DNA of 64,000 bases, taken from NCBI GenBank assembly GCA_011390275.1, contig JAABST010000017.1:1-64000 (forward strand), read 5' to 3'. This document shows, in pieces, positions 36,906 through 46,040 of the stretch (its first letter is position 1; every line of letters begins with the position of its first letter). Origin of the DNA: Geitlerinema sp. S16. GTDB taxonomy: Bacteria > Cyanobacteriota > Cyanobacteriia > Cyanobacteriales > Geitlerinemataceae. Below the pieces are notes generated by a model, which saw only the letters and a program-made list of their open reading frames with translations, made no database searches and had not been told where the DNA came from. Both the position numbers and the translations under genes were made by a program.

Positions 36906-37883
36906 ATGATGCGCACGATTTTGGCTGCGATTAAACCCTATTTGCGCTGGGTGATTATCGGTTTAACGCTCTGTTTTATCTTGGCGGCTCTGCGTGGTGG
37001 CTGGTCAGAGGTGGTGCAATTGCGCTTACGATCGCAGGGTCTACAGTTCCTGACGATCGGCTTTGGGGTGACGCTACTCGCTCACGTGTGGTCGGGTTGG
37101 GTTTGGGGCTGGATTTTGCGTGATCTCGATCAGTCTGTAACAACACGCTGGGCGATCGGCGCATTTTTAAAAACCAACATCGCAAAATATCTTCCGGGCA
37201 ATATCTGGCATTTTGTGGGTCGTGTGCGTGCTGCGATACAGCGGGATATCCCCCTGACGATCGCCGTGCTGAGTGTGGCGATCGAGGCGTTATGTATGGC
37301 GGCGGCGGCGGCGGTCTTGGCGATCGCGGTGCTGCCATTTCCGGGCGTGATCGGTTTGGGATTAATCGCGATCGCGATCGGCGTCCATCCCCGCTGTTTT
37401 AATCCGATCGTCACCCGGTTCGCGGCGGGAAAAACGAGCCAATTCGAGCGCATTCAGCACCAACAGTCCGACGACGTATTAAACACATCAAACGTAAACG
37501 AATTAAGCGACTTAAACGATTCCTCACACTCCCCGCCGATCGGGCTTCAGCGCTACCCCTGGCGACCCCTCCTCGGTGAACTGGGTTTCGTCATCCTGCG
37601 CGGTCTCGGATTTCTCGCCGTTTGGCTCGCGTTGGCTCCGATCGGCGGAGACGATTGGCCACGTTTGATCGGCGGCTTTAGCTTTGCCTGGTTGCTGGGT
37701 CTGGTCGTTCCGGGCGCACCGGGCGGGATCGGCGTTTTTGAGGCGACGGCACTCTCGATCTGGTCGGCTCATTTTCCCACAGGCATTATTCTCGGGGCGA
37801 TCGCCCTTTACCGTCTGATCAGCGTTGCCACCGAAGCTTTGGGAGCTGCGCTAGCGATTGGCATTGAGTCCGCATGTAAGTAG
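36906..37883 (+). CDS. UPF0104/YbhN-type multi-pass membrane protein
   Basis: The protein has 325 residues and about seven hydrophobic segments. It resembles the lysylphosphatidylglycerol-synthase-like membrane family (UPF0104, E. coli YbhN): WSGWVWGWILRDL, FLKTNIAKYLPGNIWHFVGR with the conserved KYLPG motif, LGLVVPGAPGGIGVFEATAL with the PGGIG motif, and a final helix. Members may move or flip lipids or glycolipids, but the function here is unknown. A hydrophilic insert of about 50 residues (near 178-230, with QHQQSDDVLNTSNVNELSD) lies between helices and looks low-complexity. It has its own promoter region, divergent from nusB. Confidence 0.8.
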   Translation: MMRTILAAIKPYLRWVIIGLTLCFILAALRGGWSEVVQLRLRSQGLQFLTIGFGVTLLAHVWSGWVWGWILRDLDQSVTTRWAIGAFLKTNIAKYLPGNIWHFVGRVRAAIQRDIPLTIAVLSVAIEALCMAAAAAVLAIAVLPFPGVIGLGLIAIAIGVHPRCFNPIVTRFAAGKTSQFERIQHQQSDDVLNTSNVNELSDLNDSSHSPPIGLQRYPWRPLLGELGFVILRGLGFLAVWLALAPIGGDDWPRLIGGFSFAWLLGLVVPGAPGGIGVFEATALSIWSAHFPTGIILGAIALYRLISVATEALGAALAIGIESACK

Positions 37884-38054
37884 ATACTTAATAGAGACTT
37901 ACAGTATAGGTTTGCGCGTAAACTAGTAGTTGTGGCGGTGTCTTGCACTGCATAGAATTGCGAGGCCGCGTCGTTATACCGCTGTGTCATTTCGCAGGGT
38001 TTTGCACCGTGCCGAGGGTGCATCGAGATCGCGTCAATCCCTACTAGAGCTCTC

Positions 38055-38477
38055 GTGATTGTTTTTTCTCTGCTCCACCCCAACCAAGCTAAACCAATCA
38101 AAACCTGGACGTTTGAGGTCTGCGATGTCCTGCGCGTCGGTCGTGCCAGCAATAGCGATATCGTGCTGCACAGCTCGATCGTCTCGCGCCGCCACCTGGA
38201 ATTATGGAATCATGAAACCCACTGGGAACTGATTAATTTTGGGGCGAATGGTACATACGTCGATGGCAAGCTGGTTGAACAGGTGACGATTCAAGGTGAA
38301 ATTACGATTCGCCTCGGTTCAGCGGGGCCTCGTTTACAAATTCGCTGTGAACCCACGCCTCGCATTCAGTCGGATCGATCGCCCCTCGAAGGTCAAGCGC
38401 TGCCCAAAACCTCTCTGATCAAGTCCGACTACGATCCCGACCGCGATGATGAGATCGCCGACTTTGGCGATGTCTGA
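38055..38477 (+). CDS. FHA-domain protein
   Basis: The protein has 140 residues from a GTG start. It is essentially one forkhead-associated domain, which binds phosphothreonine: LRVGRASNSDIVLHSSIVSR followed by RHLELW holds the Gly-Arg and Ser-x-x-His contacts, and NFGANGTYVDGK holds the conserved Asn-Gly. The C-terminal 35 residues are charged and variable. FHA proteins usually partner with Ser/Thr kinases; the kinase-like gene in this window is 27 kb away and degenerate. The gene precedes the SWIM-finger gene on the same strand with a gap of about 140 bp. The domain is certain; the partner is unknown. Confidence 0.88.
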   Translation: MIVFSLLHPNQAKPIKTWTFEVCDVLRVGRASNSDIVLHSSIVSRRHLELWNHETHWELINFGANGTYVDGKLVEQVTIQGEITIRLGSAGPRLQIRCEPTPRIQSDRSPLEGQALPKTSLIKSDYDPDRDDEIADFGDV

Positions 38478-38618
38478 AGCCGGAACACAAGGGCGCCGAT
38501 CGCCGATTCATTGCCGATCCAGGCGTTTTCAATAATCACGTTCAAGTGATCACAGTCTGCATCCGTCCTGATGGACTTGTTCCCATCCCGCCGAAGATCC
38601 ACCGGCAGTTTGATCGCC

Positions 38619-39467
38619 ATGACCGACCTAACCGACAATCTCAAGACCAATCGCGAATGGTGGGTGCAGCAATGGCTCGACCTTCTCGATAAATATCGCT
38701 TTAAAAAGCGTCTCGAACGGGGTCGCAACTATGCCCGCCAAGGCAACGTCCTCAGCATTGAATTTCGATCGCGCAAAGTGATCGCCCGCGTCCAGGGCAG
38801 CGAAACGCAACCTTACAAAATTTCGCTGTGGCTCGATACCTTTAGCGATGACGATTGGAACTTCGTCTTTGATACCCTCAGCGAGCGAGCTATTTTCTCG
38901 GCCAAGCTGCTCGCGGGCGAAATGCCAACCAACATCGAAGATATTTTCGCGGCGAATGGTTTGCGCCTGTTTCCGTTTAGCCTGCCGGAAATTGCGTCGC
39001 GCTGTAGCTGCCCGGATAAGGCGAATCCCTGTAAGCATGTGATCGCGGTTTATCATTTGCTCGGCGATCGCTTTGCTGATGATCCCTTTCTGCTGTTTCA
39101 GCTCCGGGGTCGCAGCAAGCCTGAGGCGATCGCCGCCTTGCGATCGCGACGTGGCACAGCGACAACCACCAGTGAGACGACGATCGAACCGGGCGAAAGC
39201 GCAGCGATCCCGCAAGCGACCCTGGATCTCAGCTCGTTTTGGAGCTACGACAAACCTCTCGATCCGTCCTTAATTGCGATCGTTCCTAGCTCAGAAAATG
39301 CCGTCCTCGACATTCTTGGCGCGATGCCCCTCGCCGGTGGCCGTCACAGCATCCGCCCGACGGATATTGCCGCCCTCGAAGCGTTTCTCAAGCAAGTCTA
39401 TGCGACCGCTCGCGATCGTGCCGTGGTCACCGCCATGCAGTTGGATGACGACGACTCAGCTTCATAA
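38619..39467 (+). CDS. SWIM zinc-finger protein
   Basis: The protein has 282 residues from the ATG at 38619, which opens MTDLTDNLKTNREWW; an in-frame upstream start would add 16 unrelated residues. The SWIM finger reads CSCPDKANPCKH (CxCx6CxH), preceded by a beta-rich region (VLSIEFRSRKVIARVQGSET) typical of this family. SWIM domains bind DNA or protein and, in bacteria, often accompany SNF2-type helicases, though no helicase is adjacent here. The C-terminal half is less conserved. The gene converges on cpcF with a gap of only 13 bp, so read-through antisense between the two is possible. Confidence 0.85.
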   Translation: MTDLTDNLKTNREWWVQQWLDLLDKYRFKKRLERGRNYARQGNVLSIEFRSRKVIARVQGSETQPYKISLWLDTFSDDDWNFVFDTLSERAIFSAKLLAGEMPTNIEDIFAANGLRLFPFSLPEIASRCSCPDKANPCKHVIAVYHLLGDRFADDPFLLFQLRGRSKPEAIAALRSRRGTATTTSETTIEPGESAAIPQATLDLSSFWSYDKPLDPSLIAIVPSSENAVLDILGAMPLAGGRHSIRPTDIAALEAFLKQVYATARDRAVVTAMQLDDDDSAS

Positions 39468-39480
39468 TCCATGCCGATCA

Positions 39481-40206
39481 TCAACCCAACTCAGGATCAA
39501 TAGACTGAGCGCTCTCCAGTTGAGCGTTCTCCAGTTGGGTTAACGCCAAGATGGCCCGCGCACGAACGGCGGCCTCTGCGTCATCGTGACGCCGTCCCGC
39601 TAGCTCATTCAGCACGCGATCGCGCAGATCGATCGCCGACGCGCTGGGAAACTCCGCCAAACTGTGCGCCACGCCCTGAAGCCCCACCACTGAGGCATAC
39701 CGCACCACCCATTCATCATCCCTTGCCGTTTGCGCCAGCGCTTCGACAATGCGCGATCGCAACTCATCGAGATCCGCCGCCGCCACATGCTGCCACTGCA
39801 ACGACCCGACCCCCTTCGCCGCCGCCCGTCGCACACTCAACGAAAAATCGACCATCGCCTCTAACAGTGCCTCGATCGCCCGAGGATCGCCAATTTGCGA
39901 CAGCGCCCGCATCGCCCAAGCTCGCGCCCCATAGTTATAGCCGTCGAGCAAATCCAACAGTGGCAACACCGACGGCTCACCGATCGCGACAAGTCCATCC
40001 ACCGCCGCGACCGCCGCACCGGGATTGTTGTAGCGCAACACCTCGATCAGCTTGACGATCGCCGCCGTCGATCGCGTTGCTGCCAGCGCCACCACAGCCC
40101 GGATCACACCGATGGACGAGTCGGCAGCATCGAGATCCGCGAGCAATTGGTCAATATTCGGCGTTGGATGGGTGTTGCTGGAGTCGATCAAAGTCGTCAC
40201 GATCAC
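39481..40206 (-). CDS. cpcF: Phycocyanobilin lyase subunit CpcF
   Basis: The protein has 241 residues from a GTG start; a second GTG two codons later is possible. CpcF pairs with CpcE to attach phycocyanobilin to Cys84 of CpcA. It is built of HEAT/PBS-lyase repeats: VLRYNNPGAAVAAVDGLVAI, LLDGYNYGARAWAMRALSQI, DFSLSVRRAAAKGVGSLQW and DDEWVVRYASVVGLQGVA. These match CpcF and not CpcE. It is the last gene of the cpcB-cpcA-cpcE-cpcF set, 61 bp after cpcE. The final 20 residues contain a short repeated LENAQLESAQS. Confidence 0.9.
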   Translation of the reverse strand: MIVTTLIDSSNTHPTPNIDQLLADLDAADSSIGVIRAVVALAATRSTAAIVKLIEVLRYNNPGAAVAAVDGLVAIGEPSVLPLLDLLDGYNYGARAWAMRALSQIGDPRAIEALLEAMVDFSLSVRRAAAKGVGSLQWQHVAAADLDELRSRIVEALAQTARDDEWVVRYASVVGLQGVAHSLAEFPSASAIDLRDRVLNELAGRRHDDAEAAVRARAILALTQLENAQLESAQSIDPELG

Positions 40207-40267
40207 AAAGGTTGAAAGATTGGGAGTGAATGAAGTTTTGAATGAAGTTTGAACTTAAGGACGAGGC

Positions 40268-41125
40268 TTACAACAAATCGTCCATCAACTGCAAAACTGT
40301 GATGGTCTGATCCGTGAGCGGTTCACTCATGGTCTGACCCTGTGTATCCTGGATTGTCCATTCCAAAATGCCCTTGAGTGAAATCAGTTTTAGGCTGTTT
40401 TCTGCCAGGGTTTCAGCCACCGGACGCGCCGCCGGGTAATAGCCGATCGCGCCGATATCCATCAGTGCTGATCGGCGTAACTGTAACTCTCGACCCTGGA
40501 GCGCTTGCACCAAAACCTCCGCATAGCGATCATCGCCGGTTAGTTGGTACATCGCCCGGTGTGCCGAGTAGGAAATCCGCGCGGTTTCATGGTGACAAAA
40601 TGGCTCGATCTCTGCGATCGCCATCGTCGCCCCTAACGCGCCCAGTGCTTCGAGAATGGCATCGTAGGGCTGTACCAGGTGGGGTTTACCCGGTATGGCG
40701 ATCGCCGCTGCGACACCACCGGCCAGCAGCGCCACCAGTGGCGCGATCGCTCGCTGATCTCCCAGCGCTTCGAGCGCCTGCGCCGCCGACTCCCGCACGT
40801 AATAATCATCACAGGCCAAACAGCCAATCAGCGGCTCCACTGCCTCGCTATAACCGAGCTTTCCTAATGCCTTTGCGGCATTGCGCCGTAACGGATAGCC
40901 ACCATCGGGCGATCGATCCGTTTCATCCGTCAGCGCTTCAATCAAAGCGGTTCGCGCCGCCTCGTCGGTAACGCCCTGATTACCAATCCACCAGGCCGCA
41001 TAGTAGCGCTTGCTGGTGTCCTCTGTTTGTTGTAAATCGGCGATCGCGATCGCAGGCGTTAATTGGCGCGGCTGGTTTGCACTATTCGCACTATTCACAT
41101 TAGCAGCAGAATCAGAGGCAGGCAT
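40268..41125 (-). CDS. cpcE: Phycocyanobilin lyase subunit CpcE
   Basis: The protein has 285 residues. CpcE is the partner of CpcF in the lyase that joins phycocyanobilin to Cys84 of the phycocyanin alpha subunit. HEAT/PBS-lyase repeats are clear: YYAAWWIGNQGVTDEAARTA, GYPLRRNAAKALGKLGYSEA, CDDYYVRESAAQALEALGDQ, DAILEALGALGATMAIAEIE and LRRSALMDIGAIGYYPAARP. The first 25 residues are a variable Asn/Ser/Ala tail. It follows cpcA on the same strand after a 196-bp gap that contains a terminator-like hairpin (41226-41287), which probably keeps lyase expression well below that of the phycocyanin subunits. Confidence 0.92.
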   Translation of the reverse strand: MPASDSAANVNSANSANQPRQLTPAIAIADLQQTEDTSKRYYAAWWIGNQGVTDEAARTALIEALTDETDRSPDGGYPLRRNAAKALGKLGYSEAVEPLIGCLACDDYYVRESAAQALEALGDQRAIAPLVALLAGGVAAAIAIPGKPHLVQPYDAILEALGALGATMAIAEIEPFCHHETARISYSAHRAMYQLTGDDRYAEVLVQALQGRELQLRRSALMDIGAIGYYPAARPVAETLAENSLKLISLKGILEWTIQDTQGQTMSEPLTDQTITVLQLMDDLL

Positions 41126-41225
41126 GAACGAAAAAGCAGAGAACTATTACAACGACACTAGAGACCAAACATCGGTTCAGTGCCATATCAGCACATTTCC
41201 ACGACGGCAGGATACCCATAAAAAT

Positions 41226-41287
41226 ATCGCCCGAAAGGATAAACAAGACAAACACAACGGCTAACCTTGCTTACCCTTCCGGGCGAT
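41226..41287 (-). terminator. Terminator/attenuator hairpin between cpcA and cpcE
   Basis: On the minus strand ATCGCCCGGAAGG near 41275-41287 pairs with CCTTTCGGGCGAT at 41226-41238 with one mismatch, and the stem is followed by ATTTTTATGG. This is a long stem plus U-run, 35 bp after cpcA. Partial termination here would lower cpcEF relative to cpcBA. Confidence 0.65.
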
Positions 41288-41321
41288 CAGTTGAAAGAGA
41301 TCGTTTAGACCTCAGTCAAAA

Positions 41322-41810
41322 CTAGCTCAACGCGTTGATCGCGTAGTCGAGGTAGTTGTTGGTTTGCACACCAGCGTCACCGCTCAGGCCGTGGTTAGCT
41401 TTGATGTACTTCAGAGCTTCGACGTACCAGCTAGGAGACAGGTCGAAGGTGCTGTTGATTTCAGCAATACCTGCAATCAGGTACTCGTCCATGGGGCCTG
41501 TGCCACCAGCAACGAGGCAGTAGGTAACCATGCGGAGGTAGTAACCGATGTCACGAGCGCATTTGTCTTTACCGCGTTGGTCAGCAGCGAAGTTAGCACC
41601 TTGCATTTGCGTGGTGTAAGGGAACTTGCTGTAAACCGCTTGAGCTGCACCGTTAACCAGCGAATCAGCGTTTTGCGTCAGCGTTTTTGCTGCGGTCAGA
41701 GCATCGTTTGCACGAGCGAAGCGACCAAAAGCCGATTGGATTTCGGTGTTGCTCAGAAAGCGACCTTGAGAATCAGCAGCCGATACTGCTTCGGTTAGCG
41801 GGGTTTTCAT
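41322..41810 (-). CDS. cpcA: C-phycocyanin alpha subunit
   Basis: The protein has 162 residues, the standard length, from the ATG at 41810, which has AAGGAG 11 nt upstream; the longer open frame is not used. CpcA is a globin-fold phycobiliprotein carrying phycocyanobilin on Cys84 ([18 protein letters not shown]). The sequence [32 protein letters not shown] and the end [12 protein letters not shown] are diagnostic of phycocyanin rather than allophycocyanin or phycoerythrin. With CpcB it forms the disc-shaped hexamers of phycobilisome rods. It follows cpcB by 189 bp and precedes cpcE. Confidence 0.98.
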   Translation of the reverse strand: MKTPLTEAVSAADSQGRFLSNTEIQSAFGRFARANDALTAAKTLTQNADSLVNGAAQAVYSKFPYTTQMQGANFAADQRGKDKCARDIGYYLRMVTYCLVAGGTGPMDEYLIAGIAEINSTFDLSPSWYVEALKYIKANHGLSGDAGVQTNNYLDYAINALS

Positions 41811-41999
41811 TGTTGGAATATCTCCTTGATGTTTTACAGAAACGCAATCAGGAAGCAAAAAGGCTTCATGATGGTTTCAACGTCTTGAAAGCAATACTTA
41901 AACGGATTGCGAAGCTTTAAACGAGAAATAAGGTCTCGATTAAAGTGAACTTATCAACGATGGAACGCGGGTTTATCTGCGACTCACCGATCTAAGGTC

Positions 42000-42518
42000 T
42001 TATGCAACAGCAGCAGCTGCGCGATCGAAGTAGGTGCCGATTTCCGACATTAGGCTGCTGCAATCACCTTTGGTGATGCCGTTGGTGTCGCCAACGATCG
42101 CAAGAGCAGCTTCCTTCATTTTGGTGACGCCAACCGCAACCGAAGCGCCGGGGGTTCCCAGAGCAACGTAGGTTTCGCGAAGACCATTGAGGCAGCGATC
42201 TTCCAGAGCGCTAGCATCGCCGGAGAAGATTGCGTAGGTGACATAGCGCAGGATGATTTCCATGTCGCGAAGGCAAGCAGCCATGCGACGGCTGGTGTAA
42301 GCGTTACCGCCCGGAGCGATCAGTTGAGGTTGATCAGCGAACAGCGAGCGAGCTGCGTTTGCAACGATCGCCGAAGAGTTACCGGTGATGCGGTTAACAG
42401 CGTCCATGCGCTTGTTGCTTTCAGCAACCATTGCGCTTAGAGCGTCGAGCTGGCTGGAAGCCAGATATTCGCCGCGAGCGTCTGCTTGCGAGACGACCTT
42501 GGTGAATGCGTCAAACAT
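42000..42518 (-). CDS. cpcB: C-phycocyanin beta subunit
   Basis: The protein has 172 residues, the standard length. CpcB carries two phycocyanobilins, at Cys82 ([20 protein letters not shown]) and Cys153 ([20 protein letters not shown]), and the conserved Asn72 that is methylated (PGGNAYTSR). An AGGAGA ribosome binding site precedes the ATG. It is the first gene of the operon and has a long leader. No rod-linker genes (cpcC, cpcD) follow cpcA; the next gene is cpcE, so linkers must be encoded elsewhere. No second phycocyanin copy lies in the window. Confidence 0.98.
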   Translation of the reverse strand: MFDAFTKVVSQADARGEYLASSQLDALSAMVAESNKRMDAVNRITGNSSAIVANAARSLFADQPQLIAPGGNAYTSRRMAACLRDMEIILRYVTYAIFSGDASALEDRCLNGLRETYVALGTPGASVAVGVTKMKEAALAIVGDTNGITKGDCSSLMSEIGTYFDRAAAAVA

Positions 42519-43240
42519 GAAATTAATCTCCTAGTTAATATTCCAGACAAGCTGGACTAGATTTTGAAATCAGCCCTAATCGTGAAGCAGGACTGAAAAT
42601 TTAGCTTTAATGACGATCATTCGGGGTCTTTCTCCCCGATCTGAAGCATTCTCAAAACTCTCTGCTTGAGATTGAGTTATGTCCGCGTAGGCGGTCAATC
42701 TCGAACAAACCTGAGAATAATCTCAGTTCATTATGAGAGGAATGAGAATTGGTAGTAGTCTAGCTCCTACCGGTCATTCATGCCCTTCAGGTAAAATTTA
42801 TACAACGCCCTCGATCTTTTTAGGGTTACATTTTGTTAACTCAGATACAGACTTGCGATCGAAGCCGAATCGGAGCTGAATCGTCATTGACTCTGAACGC
42901 ATGAATTCCGTGCCGTCTAGGGCGTTGTATTTGATAACGGGCTGGGCTGCTACTGCTTCGGTTTTATGGCGCGATGACGGCGTGATCGTCGGCTTCTTTA
43001 CGATCGCGGCTGATCTGGTAAAGCGTGAAGCAAGTGATTATTCTTGGTTAAATGGGTTAGACGCTGGGTTAAAAGCGGGATGAGAATCCGTGAATTTCGC
43101 TTTAGCAGCGAAATTATGATCATTTCGTGATGATCGATCGAACTTCGCGATCGTTTGCATTGAATGACTAAACGAAAAGATAAACTGACAAGCTGAAGGA
43201 CACACCGCTGACGGATAGAGCGTTCGGAGAGATACCCCCC
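42519..43240. promoter_or_regulatory. Divergent promoter and leader region of cpcB and the beta-lactamase-like gene
   Basis: These 722 bp hold no convincing gene. On the cpcB side there is a GC-rich hairpin TCGGGG-N7-CCCCGA at 42621-42639, about 100 bp before the ATG, and a TATAAAT box at 42796-42802. Together they imply a leader of up to roughly 270 nt, in line with the long leaders of other cpc operons. An HLR1-like site lies at 42825-42842. Transcript starts are not determined. Confidence 0.55.
42825..42842 (+). promoter_or_regulatory. HLR1-like direct repeat (possible RpaB site) upstream of cpcB
   Basis: GTTACATT-TT-GTTAACTC resembles the HLR1 element (two KTTACAWW halves spaced by 2 nt) bound by the response regulator RpaB. 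The first half is perfect; the second half matches poorly at its 3' side. It lies just upstream of the proposed -35 region. Confidence 0.35.
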
Positions 43241-44965
43241 ATGCCTAAATCGAATAATCCCCCTCGCCGATTGAATCCGTTAGCGTCTTCTCCGCAGGAT
43301 GTGAGCTGGCAACGGCGACAGTGGCGGCGCTACCTAGACACAACGATCGATTCGATCGCCAAGCGTCTAACGCCCCCAGAACATACCTCTCGGCCACAAC
43401 CCCCGGCTCCATCGCAGACGCCCAACCGTGGTGGCGCATCTCCCAGCTTGCCCAATGTCGGCGCACCGGCGGTCACGCCAGCCTTCCACACAAACCCAAC
43501 GTCTCGCGCCAACTCAACGCCATTAACATCACCGTTTCACTACGGAAGCGATAGCTTTCCATCGATTCCGAACCCGAACCCGAGCCCGAACCCGACCTCT
43601 GAATCGGCGGCTTCCTTCCCCTCTTCTTTTCCCATAGCGCAGGAAACCAGCGCCGAAACGATCGCCAGACTCACCCCCCGCAGCAGTTTGTTTGATCGCA
43701 GCATTGCCGAGCGCCGCCGTCAGCGACACGATCGCACTGCCCCGCGACCGCTCAATGCCTCCCCGCCACCTCGTAAGCCCGCCCTGCGCAAGAGCCGCCC
43801 GACAGCCTCGCCCCAGCGCACTCCTCCGCTCCAAAACGTGACGCCGTTACGTCGCCCGGTTGCCGTGCCAAGCAGCGGCACGCGAATGCAGGCTCGATCG
43901 CGGAGACGTACGCCTCTCCATCCGTTGATGTATGGCGTCCGCTTAGTGATTGTCGGGGTTGGCCTGAGTGCGATCGCGGGGACGATGTTATCGGTGGTGT
44001 CGCCGACTTCGGAGGACACGTCCAACCCCGCGAGTGTTGGCACTCCAGAAGCGATCGACACGTTGGATGTTGAAGCGTTGCCGGTGTCATTCCAGCGTAC
44101 CCAGTCGATCGCCAGCCTCAGCGCCCAGATGCAAGAACTGGCCGCGCGGTATCCGGATTTTCTCGTGGGTGTGTCCCTTGTGGATGTGGATACGGGCGCA
44201 TTTGTCGATCTCAATGGCGATCAGGCACTCGCGGCAGCCAGTACGATCAAGTTGCCGATCCTCGTGGCGTTTTTCCAAGCCGTCGATCGCGGTGAAGTTC
44301 GTCTCGATGAAATGCTGACGCTAAAGGCGGAGCAGGTTGCAGAAGGTTCCGGCACGATGCAGTTTGATGCGCCCGGAACGCAATACTCGGCGCTGGAGGT
44401 GATTACCCAGATGATCGTCATCAGTGACAACACCGCAACGAATATTATCCTGGATCGCCTCGGTGGCCAGTCGGCGCTCAATGCCCAATTTCAAAGCTGG
44501 GGGATGGCTCACACTGTGCTTAACGCGCCGCTGCCAGACCTTCAAGGCACGAATACCATTTCGCCCGACGACCTCACCCATCTGCTCGCGTCGATTGATC
44601 GCGGTGAGTTGGTCTCGTTGCGTAGTCGCGATCGCCTGCTCGATATCCTCGAAGCGACGCAAAACGATAGTTTGTTGCCCCAAGCGCTGGGAGACGGTGC
44701 AACGATCGCCCACAAAACCGGCAACATCAAGCACAGTCTGGGTGACAGCGGTTTGATCGATCTACCGAACGGTAAACGTTACGTGCTGTCGGCGATCGTC
44801 AAGCGTCCGGCGGAAGACGATCGCGCTGCCGAAATTGTGCGTCAAGTGTCGCAGTTGGCGCAGGATTATTTCTCGGGTTCGGGTAACGTTGTGACCCCGA
44901 CGGGTAATCCGGATTTGCCGGAAACTCAGCAAGCGCGTCGTTCACTGGATCGTCCGGCGCAATAG
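43241..44965 (+). CDS. Class A beta-lactamase-fold serine hydrolase with long N-terminal extension
   Basis: The protein has 574 residues. Residues 1-225 are Pro/Ser/Arg-rich and probably disordered and cytoplasmic. A membrane helix follows (about 230-255, VRLVIVGVGLSAIAGTML), then a periplasmic class A fold: STIK with Ser334 and Lys337, SDN at Ser395, and KTG at Lys492. The omega-loop region reads LNAPLPDLQGTNTISPDDL and shows no residue clearly equal to Glu166, the deacylating base, so a PBP-like or slow hydrolase is as likely as a true beta-lactamase. Similar proteins are common in cyanobacteria. No ampR-type regulator is adjacent. Confidence 0.75.
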   Translation: MPKSNNPPRRLNPLASSPQDVSWQRRQWRRYLDTTIDSIAKRLTPPEHTSRPQPPAPSQTPNRGGASPSLPNVGAPAVTPAFHTNPTSRANSTPLTSPFHYGSDSFPSIPNPNPSPNPTSESAASFPSSFPIAQETSAETIARLTPRSSLFDRSIAERRRQRHDRTAPRPLNASPPPRKPALRKSRPTASPQRTPPLQNVTPLRRPVAVPSSGTRMQARSRRRTPLHPLMYGVRLVIVGVGLSAIAGTMLSVVSPTSEDTSNPASVGTPEAIDTLDVEALPVSFQRTQSIASLSAQMQELAARYPDFLVGVSLVDVDTGAFVDLNGDQALAAASTIKLPILVAFFQAVDRGEVRLDEMLTLKAEQVAEGSGTMQFDAPGTQYSALEVITQMIVISDNTATNIILDRLGGQSALNAQFQSWGMAHTVLNAPLPDLQGTNTISPDDLTHLLASIDRGELVSLRSRDRLLDILEATQNDSLLPQALGDGATIAHKTGNIKHSLGDSGLIDLPNGKRYVLSAIVKRPAEDDRAAEIVRQVSQLAQDYFSGSGNVVTPTGNPDLPETQQARRSLDRPAQ

Positions 44966-45101
44966 GCGATATCCCACGTATCATCGGATTCCGGGCATGG
45001 TGTCGCGGCATGGCTCCTCATGGTTGTTGAGCTAAACCTGATCCAAGCCAGATACAAGCCAGTCCAGACCTGAACTTTCCTGAGCTAAACGCATCCCTGA
45101 G

Positions 45102-45989
45102 ATGGCCGAACTTCGCCGAATTACGCTGACTGCCGATCGCCGTGAGGGTAACCGATTTCGGTTGACGGATGAGGCGCGGCATTATTTACAGCGTGTGCTG
45201 CGTTTGGGGGTGGGCGATCGCTGTATCGTGGCGGACGGTGGCGGCCAGATGTGGGAAGTGGAGTTAGTGAGTGCGGTGGCGGGACAGGATGGCGATCGCG
45301 GTGACTTGGGGGCGCGAATTATCGCGGAGTTGAGTGGCAGAAGCACAGCGACGATAGGGTCAGAAGGATCAGGATTACCTGAATTACCGAAATCGCCAGA
45401 ATTAAGCGTGCCGCTGGTGTTGGTGGCCGCAGTTCCAAAAGGAAATGGCTTGGATGAGGTGGTGCGCCAGGTGACGGAGCTAGGAGTTGCGTCGATCGTG
45501 CCGGTCACGAGCGATCGTACGGTACTCGATCCCAGCCCTAAGCGCGTCGATCGCTGGCGACGGATCGCCACCGAAGCGTTTGAGCAATGTGAACGCTCGA
45601 TCGTGCCGCACGTGTTGACCCCGCAGCGGTTTGATCAGTGGCTCAAAACGCAGCCGATCCACACCGATGATCGCCCGTTTCCCTGGATGATGGAGGCTCC
45701 TCGCCTAATCAAGGCGATCGCGGTGGCACGCAGCGATGCGCCATCTTTGCGACCGTGGATCATGACCTTCGGGAAGTCCGCCGAGTCTATGAACCTCGAA
45801 ACAACTCGACCCAGTGGCATCATCATCGCGATCGGGCCAGAAGGGGGATGGACGCCGCGTGAGCGTGCCTTGGCGATCAAGGCTGGATTTAGCGAAATTT
45901 CGCTGGGACGCCGTGTTTTGCGAGCTGTGACGGCGAGTGTTGCGGCGGTGGCGATCGGAGCGGACGCGATCGAACAGCGCCAGTCCTAG
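45102..45989 (+). CDS. rsmE: 16S rRNA m3U1498 methyltransferase RsmE
   Basis: The protein has 295 residues. RsmE is a SPOUT-class enzyme that methylates U1498 of 16S rRNA with S-adenosylmethionine. Visible are an N-terminal PUA-like domain (HYLQRVLRLGVGDRCIVADG), the catalytic region VAAVPKGNGLDEVVRQVTEL, FEQCERSIVPHV, and the SPOUT knot motifs IIIAIGPEGGWTPRE and ISLGRRVLRAVTASVAAVA. An insert of about 25 residues after the PUA part (SGRSTATIGSEGSGLPELP) is low-complexity. The gene stands alone and converges on the next gene. Confidence 0.93.
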   Translation: MAELRRITLTADRREGNRFRLTDEARHYLQRVLRLGVGDRCIVADGGGQMWEVELVSAVAGQDGDRGDLGARIIAELSGRSTATIGSEGSGLPELPKSPELSVPLVLVAAVPKGNGLDEVVRQVTELGVASIVPVTSDRTVLDPSPKRVDRWRRIATEAFEQCERSIVPHVLTPQRFDQWLKTQPIHTDDRPFPWMMEAPRLIKAIAVARSDAPSLRPWIMTFGKSAESMNLETTRPSGIIIAIGPEGGWTPRERALAIKAGFSEISLGRRVLRAVTASVAAVAIGADAIEQRQS

Positions 45990-46040
45990 GGGCTGTCATC
46001 AATTAAATTTCTAGCGCTTACCCAGTCAGGGTTACAGCCC

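Noticed and set aside
42901..43083. 60-codon plus-strand ORF in the cpcB divergent region
   Set aside because: There is no ribosome binding site, no recognisable family and no clear topology; it lies in a regulatory region where short ORFs are expected by chance.
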